From: an uncultured Ignavibacteria bacterium
Lineage (GTDB): Bacteria > Bacteroidota > Ignavibacteria > Tepidaquicellales > Tepidaquicellaceae
Assembly (NCBI GenBank): GCA_937924675.1
Contig: CALEVL010000166.1
Location: 1-5,958, forward strand
Direction of reading: 5' to 3'
Length of the DNA stretch: 5,958 nucleotides
A program made the translations under genes and the position numbers. This document shows positions 1 through 5,281 of the stretch, piece by piece. How positions within the stretch are numbered: position 1 is the first letter of the stretch; the number at the start of each line of letters is the position of its first letter. Under the pieces are notes generated by a model. That model was not told the origin of the DNA and did no database searches. It worked only from the letters and a program-made list of their open reading frames with translations.

Positions 1-14
1 TCCTTATGATTTTT

Positions 15-1397
15 TCATTTTATTAAAATCATTGATTTTGCTTCAACGTGATTTTCAGCTGAAAGCCTGTAATAATATATCCCGCTCGGTAGGTTACCGC
101 CGTCGAATTCTACTTCATAGGTTCCCGCACTTAACTTGTTATCCGCTAATTTAACAATTTCTTTCCCGAGCAGGTCATACACAATCAGTTTCACATTCTG
201 TGTCCCGTAATTAGTTTCAGCTGCAATGCTGAATCTGATTTTTGTATTTGGATTAAACGGATTCGGATAGTTTTGATGAAGTTCAAAATCTCCTGGTGTA
301 TTATTACCGGATTGTAAAACCCCTGTAGTTTGAACGCTTTGTCTGCTTTTAAGTATATTGCCTTTTGATGAAACACAATATGCAACTATTGTATTATCGT
401 ATCTTGCATAATCCATTTCCCTGAGTCCAAGTGTACCTGATGTACTTTGAGCAGTCCAACTAAATCCGCCATCGTCACTTCTGATTATATTATTCCCGGA
501 AGTACTTGCATTCGAAAATACAAATACTGTATTTGTTCCGGAAATCCAGCAGGCACCGCTGAATCCGGAAAGATTCAATCCTGTGCTGCCTGAATTCCAG
601 TTAACTCCCCCGTTTGTAGTTCTGAATATTTCGTGACTTATGTTATAGTTTGTAATCAAACCTGTCTGCTTATTATCACTGAATACAAGATCTACACCTT
701 CGGCGTAAGTTATGTTCTGATTACCATTGATCCAGCTGGTTCCCCCGTCTTTTGTAATGTATGACTTAGTTTGAAAAGTAGTAAGATTGATAGTTTGAAA
801 TCCGTACATCAACGGATCAATCACAAATAATGTAAAGAATAAACCAACAGTATTAGGAATTCCGGGTGCACTTGACCTTGACCAGTTGTTACCTCCGTTT
901 GTAGTCTTTAACAGGAAATAAGTATTACCTTGTCCTGCCGGAGGATCACTGAATGTAACTCCGAATTGAGACTGAGTTTTAGAAAATTCTATTCCGTTAA
1001 AAAATCCATTGGTTCCTCCGGTCGAATCAATAAGTATCCAGTTCATTCCGGCATTTGTTGTTTTAAATACTTTTGCATTTCCGCCTGCCTCATTTCCTGC
1101 GTAATCGCATACAAATGCTGTTGAAGCATCCTTTGCTGAAATTCCTGAAAGCGCAAATTGTAGTCCGCTTGTCGGTACAGAAATCCAGTTTAAACCTCCG
1201 TTAGTTGTCCTGTAAACAACTGCTGAAACATCTCCTCCGGCAATCCAAACTGTATTTGAATCAACGACAGAAATAAACGGATATAAACCGATATCATTCA
1301 AATCACCGGTCTGGATCCATTGTGCAGATGCATTTTTGAAATTCGATTGAATGCTAAGAGCAAAAATTATTATCAACCAGTATTTTAGCGAATTCAT
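15..1397 (-). CDS. Secreted T9SS cargo protein with BNR/YCF48-like propeller repeats and C-terminal sorting domain
   Basis: This 460-residue protein is probably exported across the inner membrane by Sec and then across the outer membrane by type IX secretion. A signal peptide is visible: Lys5, a hydrophobic run around residues 7-16 and an ASA|Q cleavage site near 25/26. Six repeats of the pattern aromatic/aliphatic-[RK]-[TS]-x-[ND]-[GA]-G-x-[NS]-W end near residues 71, 120, 172, 222, 267 and 314. They resemble the Asp-box/BNR and YCF48-like blades of beta-propellers. From about residue 371 comes the type-A sorting domain, starting ELHQNYPNPFNPNTKIRF and ending in short strands (VYDLLGKEI, LPSGIYYYRL) and MILIK. 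In the known family this tail directs T9SS export and is cleaved off, often with surface attachment. No catalytic sialidase residues were recognised, so binding or structural roles are as likely as enzymatic ones. The ATG at 1397 is preceded by AAAGGAG with a 4-base spacer. The export class is secure; the specific function is unknown. Confidence 0.93.
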   Translation of the reverse strand: MNSLKYWLIIIFALSIQSNFKNASAQWIQTGDLNDIGLYPFISVVDSNTVWIAGGDVSAVVYRTTNGGLNWISVPTSGLQFALSGISAKDASTAFVCDYAGNEAGGNAKVFKTTNAGMNWILIDSTGGTNGFFNGIEFSKTQSQFGVTFSDPPAGQGNTYFLLKTTNGGNNWSRSSAPGIPNTVGLFFTLFVIDPLMYGFQTINLTTFQTKSYITKDGGTSWINGNQNITYAEGVDLVFSDNKQTGLITNYNISHEIFRTTNGGVNWNSGSTGLNLSGFSGACWISGTNTVFVFSNASTSGNNIIRSDDGGFSWTAQSTSGTLGLREMDYARYDNTIVAYCVSSKGNILKSRQSVQTTGVLQSGNNTPGDFELHQNYPNPFNPNTKIRFSIAAETNYGTQNVKLIVYDLLGKEIVKLADNKLSAGTYEVEFDGGNLPSGIYYYRLSAENHVEAKSMILIK

Positions 1398-1401
1398 TTT
1401 T

Positions 1402-1408
1402 CTCCTTT
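1402..1408 (-). promoter_or_regulatory. Ribosome binding site of the T9SS cargo gene
   Basis: The minus strand reads AAAGGAG, then AAAA, then the ATG at 1397. This near-perfect Shine-Dalgarno fixes the start of the downstream gene. The roughly 30 bases upstream are strongly A-rich on the coding strand, which would leave the site unstructured. Confidence 0.8.
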
Positions 1409-1444
1409 CGATTTTTTTTGTTTTTAATTTTACTTCTGTTTTTT

Positions 1445-1497
1445 CCCGGATGACTTGGAAAAAGAAATGTTTTATGTCATCCGGGTTTAAAACATTT
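1445..1497 (-). promoter_or_regulatory. Interleaved inverted repeats (pseudoknot or alternative hairpins) in the leader of the T9SS cargo gene
   Basis: In transcript order the minus strand holds AAATGTTTTA (1497-1488), two bases, CCCGGATGAC (1485-1476), one base, TAAAACATTT (1474-1465), ten bases, then GTCATCCGGG (1454-1445). The first and third elements are perfect 10-base complements, as are the second and fourth, so the order is A-B-A'-B'. The two helices must either form an H-type pseudoknot or exclude each other as alternative hairpins. The A hairpin is followed by CTTTTTCC and could act as a weak terminator. Formation of the much more GC-rich B hairpin would use its loop and so favour read-through into the secreted-protein gene. 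The pairing is directly visible; the regulatory role is inference. Confidence 0.6.
1459..1497 (-). terminator. Possible weak intrinsic terminator after the small Cys-rich gene
   Basis: The stem AAATGTTTTA / TAAAACATTT (10 bp, 13-base loop) lies 16 bases past the TAG stop at 1514-1516. On the transcribed strand it is followed by C and five T. The stem is AT-rich, hence weak, and its loop contains one arm of a competing 10-bp GC-richer hairpin. It may therefore be a conditional rather than a constitutive terminator. Confidence 0.35.
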
Positions 1498-1513
1498 AGT
1501 AATCAAATATTTG

Positions 1514-1852
1514 CTACTTCTTTTTACCTGTGATTTTCTTTTTTGCAGTTCCTATGATTAATCCTCTGCACCTTACGTTTGCTCTCATCTTGATAGTTAC
1601 CTGCACATTAATTTTTGCACCGGAGGATTTCGCATAAAAGCTAACTGATATTATTTCTGTCCATGAGCTTTTATTCCCGCAGCTCGGTTTGCATGACGTT
1701 GAGTTTATCCATCTGTTGCATTTTGACAGACACGCATAATAAGCTCTGCTATAGGCATGACCTTGAACATTTATTGCATCATATAAAGGACCCGTTGCAC
1801 TTCCCGTTATTTCAAATACCTTGTGGTTTGGACCGCAGTTAACGACCGACAT
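1514..1852 (-). CDS. Small Cys-rich, Lys-tailed protein of unknown function (112 aa)
   Basis: I do not recognise this family. The start chosen is the ATG at 1852, because AAGGAG lies 7 bases upstream. The reading frame stays open to a TTG at 1969 that overlaps the previous stop codon as TTGA, which would add 39 residues, but those codons run through a strong hairpin and look like leader sequence. The 112-residue product begins MSVVNCGPNH. It has six cysteines (6, 41, 45, 54, 58, 95), with the middle four arranged C-x3-C-x8-C-x3-C, consistent with a metal site or two disulfides. The C-terminal half shows alternating beta-like segments (EIISVSFYA, INVQVTIKM) and ends in a basic tail, KKKITGKKK. 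There is no signal peptide, transmembrane segment or T9SS tail, although both neighbours are exported. It could be a cytoplasmic nucleic-acid-binding protein, a metal-binding protein or a small precursor peptide. The coding status is well supported by the ribosome-binding site; the function is open. Confidence 0.75.
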   Translation of the reverse strand: MSVVNCGPNHKVFEITGSATGPLYDAINVQGHAYSRAYYACLSKCNRWINSTSCKPSCGNKSSWTEIISVSFYAKSSGAKINVQVTIKMRANVRCRGLIIGTAKKKITGKKK

Positions 1853-1859
1853 TTTTTTG

Positions 1860-1865
1860 CTCCTT
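1860..1865 (-). promoter_or_regulatory. Ribosome binding site that decides the start of the 112-aa gene
   Basis: The minus strand reads AAGGAG, seven bases, then the ATG at 1852. This consensus site argues against the upstream in-frame TTG at 1969, which would make a 151-residue product and has no comparable site. Confidence 0.8.
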
Positions 1866-1895
1866 AGTTTAGGTTTATAAATTATTCTTGTTCGA

Positions 1896-1929
1896 GCCTG
1901 AGTCTCCGGTGCTTTGCCTGGACTCAGGC
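1896..1929 (-). promoter_or_regulatory. Perfect 9-bp hairpin in the gap before the 112-aa gene
   Basis: GCCTGAGTC (1896-1904) and GACTCAGGC (1921-1929) are exact reverse complements around a 16-base loop. In the transcript the hairpin begins 36 bases past the stop of the exported dockerin-like protein and ends about 30 bases before the AAGGAG of the next gene. The following bases (TCGAACAAGAATAATT) lack a T-tract, so it is not a standard intrinsic terminator. It could stabilise or process the mRNA between the two genes, or be part of a leader RNA. A smaller TGTGA-N2-TCACA palindrome (1935-1946) precedes it in the transcript. Confidence 0.55.
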
Positions 1930-1965
1930 GCATCTGTGAGATCACACAATCCTGCAAATCCCCCG

Positions 1966-4062
1966 TCAAGGCGTTACCGCACTCACAAAATTAGCCGCGT
2001 TGTTATCGCCTATCGCAAAGTCAGTTCCGTCAACAAAGTTGTCGCCTGTGAGATCGGTCACTACATATCCGCTGACAAAATTAGCCGCGTCATTATCAAT
2101 CGAACTTACATCGGTTGCGTCAACTGCTCCGTCCTGATTTACATCTCCGCCGTAAATTGCAAATCTTGGCACAGGTAAATTTGCAACCTGAATTAAATTG
2201 TTTCCAAATGCTTGAGATACTGAAGTTGTGAAATCATAATTAATCGTATCATTCGTTGGAGTAATTGGCTGGCTCCAAGTTGAGATAGAATTCCGGTGTG
2301 TAACTTCAACATAAACTGAACTTGGCAGAGCTATATTCTGGGGATTTATATTGTTTCCTGAAAATGATACTTCATCAATTACAATTGGCAGATTCATCAA
2401 AATATTATATGGAGAGATCCCATTGCGGACATTGACAGAAACTGTATCACCCATTCTTAAACTTCCGCTCCCGGTGTCATACAAACCTTGCGGGATTACA
2501 GTGAGTTTAATTATTAGAGTGGACAAACACTCCTGATCAAAATAAACATTTGAAGGTCCTGAACCCACATAAGATATTGCTGAGCAGTAATTTGAAGAAT
2601 CAAAATTATATATAACACAGGTTGGAGAAGCGTTTGCCGAAGCTATGTGGTTGTTTCGGTTGAATGAAATCGGTCCTAATCCTCCAAGTACACCGCGTCT
2701 GACATTTAATGAATCCCCGTCTTCCGATACCCAGATTGCAATAAATGGCTTATCACCCTCAGGAGTGGATGAACACCATGTGAAACTTTTGTTAGCTCCA
2801 TTTGTTGGACCTCCCAGATAACCGTAATTGATCCAACTATCTCCTGCATTACCAGTTCGCACATAATAGGAAATTCCGTTCCCTGTAAATGTGATCATTA
2901 CCGAATCACACGGTCTATTCTGTTTAATGGTTATAACCGGCTTCTCATGATTTATTACTCCTAATTCAGGCACGTAAGTTAAAGAGTAGTATCCAAAAGA
3001 AGCGGTTGGAGTCCAGGGTGTAGCCACCAGGTACAAATCAGTTTGAACTTCATTTTCTTTCTCGACTACTATCCATATCGAATCACCTGATGAGTTGCTT
3101 GCAGGTTTGAATGAAGCACTCGGATATTTACCACTTGCAATGGAGCTAGCAGTAACACCTATCCATGTATTACCCCAGTCAAGGCTTTTATAGAAAACAA
3201 GATTTACAGAATTGGAAAATGCATTGTCAGTCAATGAACTAACTACAGCTATATCAGTAGCTCCGTTCAAAAAAGCACCATTACTAATTGCACTTGGACA
3301 GTTGAATTCTGATCCAGCTGTGGGAGTAGCGATCACACCGGAATACCACGCATTTCCGTCTCTTCTCCAGGATGCAAACTGCAATGTTGCATCATTATTG
3401 TTGCTGCTGCTGCTTTTTGTATAAAAGACAAAAATCCTTGTAGAGTCGTTATTTGTCGGTGAACGCCTTTCAACCAGCATACTTACTGAACTGTAATATC
3501 CGGTCGTTGATGTCACATTACTTGTCAGTATCCAGTTGCTTCCTCCGTCGGCTGAGCGGTATACATCAATTCTACCTGTAAATACTGCAGAGTCAGGAGC
3601 TCTGTTAACAGCAATATATATATTTCCATCCTCACCCATTTTCATATCTGATTGTCTGATATAGGGGAAACCGGCGTGAACAGGACCGTTAAATACTCTT
3701 TTATCATTAACGAGCCAATTCTGAGATTCGGGGATTACAATATCTTTAATGCAACGGTCATCAGGATCCTGAATTGATCTGGATATGTTTTTAGCCGGAA
3801 CCATCCTGTAAATTTCCTCCATAATTCTTTCAGCTTCTTCATTGTTGCCTGATTCCCTGGCTTCAGCTAATCTTTGTTCAAGTTCCTGTGGATATAAAGG
3901 AGCAGTGTTAATTCCTTCTTGAGATTTTACCTGTTTAATATTTTTTACTTCATAGCCGCCATCGTCCTGCGCAAAAGAAAAATTAACTGATAGCAGTAAA
4001 ATTACCGAAGTTATTGCGTTTACAGCCAAATTGAATGTACTCTTCATTTTGAATTTCTCCAT
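1966..4062 (-). CDS. Exported Asp-box/sialidase-like protein with C-terminal dockerin-like calcium-binding module
   Basis: The product has 698 residues when read from the ATG at 4062. An in-frame ATG at 4047 (Met6) has GGAG nine bases upstream and is at least as plausible; both keep the signal peptide. That peptide has a Lys-rich n-region, a hydrophobic core at about residues 17-29 and FAQ|DD near 32. Residues 56-88 are charged and helix-prone. Asp-box-like motifs (YRSADGGSNW, YKSLDWGNTW, VRTGNAGDSW) end near residues 177, 300 and 410 and suggest a beta-propeller. The catalytic Arg/FRIP signature of true sialidases was not seen, so enzymatic activity is doubtful. Residues about 515-630 look like a beta-sandwich linker. 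The C terminus carries two EF-hand-like loops, DVNQDGAVDATD (640-651) and DLTGDNFVDGTD (670-681), each followed by a near-identical AANFVS segment. This is a dockerin-like calcium-binding pair. Unlike the other exported protein here, it lacks a T9SS tail. It starts 23 bases after the receiver gene, so the two are probably co-transcribed. Confidence 0.92.
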   Translation of the reverse strand: MEKFKMKSTFNLAVNAITSVILLLSVNFSFAQDDGGYEVKNIKQVKSQEGINTAPLYPQELEQRLAEARESGNNEEAERIMEEIYRMVPAKNISRSIQDPDDRCIKDIVIPESQNWLVNDKRVFNGPVHAGFPYIRQSDMKMGEDGNIYIAVNRAPDSAVFTGRIDVYRSADGGSNWILTSNVTSTTGYYSSVSMLVERRSPTNNDSTRIFVFYTKSSSSNNNDATLQFASWRRDGNAWYSGVIATPTAGSEFNCPSAISNGAFLNGATDIAVVSSLTDNAFSNSVNLVFYKSLDWGNTWIGVTASSIASGKYPSASFKPASNSSGDSIWIVVEKENEVQTDLYLVATPWTPTASFGYYSLTYVPELGVINHEKPVITIKQNRPCDSVMITFTGNGISYYVRTGNAGDSWINYGYLGGPTNGANKSFTWCSSTPEGDKPFIAIWVSEDGDSLNVRRGVLGGLGPISFNRNNHIASANASPTCVIYNFDSSNYCSAISYVGSGPSNVYFDQECLSTLIIKLTVIPQGLYDTGSGSLRMGDTVSVNVRNGISPYNILMNLPIVIDEVSFSGNNINPQNIALPSSVYVEVTHRNSISTWSQPITPTNDTINYDFTTSVSQAFGNNLIQVANLPVPRFAIYGGDVNQDGAVDATDVSSIDNDAANFVSGYVVTDLTGDNFVDGTDFAIGDNNAANFVSAVTP
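1985..2090 (-). repeat. Direct repeat within the dockerin-like module (period 90 bases)
   Basis: The 16-base string ACAAAATTAGCCGCGT (plus strand) occurs at 1985-2000 and 2075-2090, exactly 90 bases (30 codons) apart. It encodes part of the duplicated AANFVS segment. Together with the two calcium loops spaced by 30 residues, this marks an internal duplication of one EF-hand-like unit that still retains nucleotide identity. Confidence 0.7.
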
Positions 4063-4085
4063 CTTTAATTTGTTTTGAAATCTTG

Positions 4086-4436
4086 TTATTGTTTGTTTAT
4101 TATCTTGAATATCTCATCAAGATTTTCTTTCAGCACATAATCTATCGCACCGTTGCGTGCAGCTGCTTTTCTTAATTCATCATCATCAAAATCTGTTACA
4201 ACTAATATTTTAGCATCCGGAAAATTTCTGATGATTTCTTTGGTAGCTCCTATTCCATCCATTTCCTTCATTTTTAAATCCATAAAAACCCACTCGGGTT
4301 TGTTGACTGCGTAAGACTCTAAAGCTTTTGAACCATCATCACATTCATAAATATTTTTGAATATCGGAGCAAACAGTTCCTTTATGAGATTTCGCATTTT
4401 AGCATTATCTTCAACAATTAGTAGCGTTCCGTTCAT
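4086..4436 (-). CDS. Stand-alone receiver-domain response regulator (CheY-like)
   Basis: This is a 116-residue protein consisting only of a receiver domain. The start chosen is the ATG at 4436; a TTG two codons upstream (4442) is less likely. Neither has a clear Shine-Dalgarno. The family residues are intact: acidic pair Glu9-Asp10 (LLIVEDN), phospho-acceptor Asp53 (WVFMDLKMKEMDG), Thr81 (LVVTDF) and Lys103 (YVLKEN). It should accept phosphate from a histidine kinase. With no output domain it must act through a protein partner, by phosphorelay or as a phosphate sink. The nearby kinase at 5282-5958 already has its own regulator but could feed this one too. Only 23 bases separate it from the large exported protein downstream, implying co-transcription, whereas about 180 bases with promoter-like elements lie upstream. 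Confidence 0.9.
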   Translation of the reverse strand: MNGTLLIVEDNAKMRNLIKELFAPIFKNIYECDDGSKALESYAVNKPEWVFMDLKMKEMDGIGATKEIIRNFPDAKILVVTDFDDDELRKAAARNGAIDYVLKENLDEIFKIINKQ

Positions 4437-4478
4437 GTACAAAAATGTGTGACAAATTAACTTTAATGAATAGAGTGG

Positions 4479-4501
4479 TTCACATTATAATACCGTGTGA
4501 A
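4479..4501 (-). promoter_or_regulatory. Candidate promoter/operator upstream of the receiver gene
   Basis: TTCACA (4479-4484) and TGTGAA (4496-4501) form an inverted repeat with an 11-base spacer. On the minus strand a perfect TATAAT (4489-4484) overlaps it, about 48 bases before the ATG at 4436. No convincing TTGACA-like -35 lies 16-18 bases upstream, so a regulator-assisted promoter is possible. Further TGTGA copies flank it at 4448-4452, 4519-4523 and 4582-4586. The rest of the 4437-4615 gap is AT-rich, with the short palindrome CATTTTGAAAATG at 4508-4520 and no recognisable terminator for the upstream regulator gene. Confidence 0.4.
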
Positions 4502-4615
4502 AGACCCCATTTTGAAAATGTGAAATTCTTTCAGGAAGAGTATTAATGAATAAATTGCGGATGTTTCTAATGAAAAGAGAATGTGATGTTTTGTTTAACC
4601 GGGAAATCTAATCGC

Positions 4616-5269
4616 CTAAATAATGGATTTATTTTCTATTGCAAATTTTACCAGGCTGTGTGTGCCGTGAAGGTTTAATTTATTGCTCATGTTTGTTCTG
4701 TGATTATCTATAGTCTTGGGGCTTATGAATAATTCTTCTGATATTTCCCTGCTGGTTTTATTCTGACTGATCAGTTTCAGAATGCGCCTTTCCATAACCG
4801 TGAGATTAAGAAGAGAAGGACTCTGTCTTTCAAGATCTTCTGTCTTATTTTTTCTCTTAACAAGCAGGTTTGATATGATCGGGCTGATATAATAATTATT
4901 CTTTGCTACCTGGTTTATACATTCCACAATATCGTTCTCTGCGCTTTCTTTGAGAACGTAACCGTCTATACCCAGATTCATCGCTTCATCGAAAATATCT
5001 TCTTCTCTGAACATGGTTAAGAAGATTACTTTTGATTTGCACTTCCTCTCTTTCATTTCTCTTAAAACCTGGAGACCTGTCTTCTCCGGCATTGACATAT
5101 CCAGTATGGCAATGTCCGGCTTTTCATTCAAAATCACCTCAAGAGCTTTATTGCCGTCTGCTGCTTCTCCTATGATCTGAATATTATCTTCACTTTTAAT
5201 AATACCCTTTAGTCCGCTCCTGAATATCGGATGATCATCGGCAATTATTATTTTGATTTTATCAGTCAT
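4616..5269 (-). CDS. NarL/FixJ-family response regulator (receiver + LuxR-type HTH)
   Basis: The protein has 217 residues, the usual length of the family. The N-terminal receiver (about 4-122) has Asp11-Asp12 (IIADDHPIFRSGL), phospho-acceptor Asp57 (IAILDMSMPEKTG), Thr85 (FLTMF) and Lys107 (GYVLKES), all the residues needed for phosphorylation. After a linker, residues about 153-217 form a LuxR-type helix-turn-helix (LTVMERRILKLISQNKTSREI, then EELFISPKTIDNHRTNMSNKL), with recognition-helix features typical of NarL proteins. It is a DNA-binding transcription factor expected to dimerise on phosphorylation. It starts 12 bases after the histidine kinase stop, the classic arrangement of a cognate pair. 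No good Shine-Dalgarno precedes the ATG, so translation may be coupled to the kinase gene. Its targets cannot be read from the sequence; the TGTGA-rich gap just downstream is a candidate. Confidence 0.96.
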   Translation of the reverse strand: MTDKIKIIIADDHPIFRSGLKGIIKSEDNIQIIGEAADGNKALEVILNEKPDIAILDMSMPEKTGLQVLREMKERKCKSKVIFLTMFREEDIFDEAMNLGIDGYVLKESAENDIVECINQVAKNNYYISPIISNLLVKRKNKTEDLERQSPSLLNLTVMERRILKLISQNKTSREISEELFISPKTIDNHRTNMSNKLNLHGTHSLVKFAIENKSII

Positions 5270-5281
5270 TATTGTGCCAAA

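Noticed and set aside
590..1215. Recurring plus-strand strings such as CCTCCGTTTGTAGT, which look like dispersed DNA repeats
   Set aside because: They are the codons of the TTNGGxNW protein repeats of the secreted protein at 15-1397 and need no separate explanation.
1504..1513. CAAATATTTG palindrome right after the stop of the small gene
   Set aside because: Ten bases of AT-rich palindrome in AT-rich intergenic DNA is weak evidence, and no hairpin of useful stability results.
1935..1946. TGTGAGATCACA as a CRP-type binding site
   Set aside because: The arms match, but the spacer is 2 bases instead of the 6 of the CRP consensus, so it was kept only as a palindrome.
1888..2178. Plus-strand open frame of 96 codons opposite the dockerin-like region
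   Set aside because: It lies antisense over two better supported genes, has no ribosome-binding site, and its open frame follows from the 90-base repeat on the other strand.
3391..3414. Short trinucleotide run (four GCT units, then TTG/ATT-like) as a possible phase-variation tract
   Set aside because: Only four perfect units, in-frame, encoding SSSSNNND in a loop. Changes would be in threes and would not switch the gene off.
1966..4062. True sialidase (neuraminidase) function for the 698-aa protein
   Set aside because: Only Asp-box-like motifs are visible. The Arg triad and FRIP-type motif needed for catalysis were not found.
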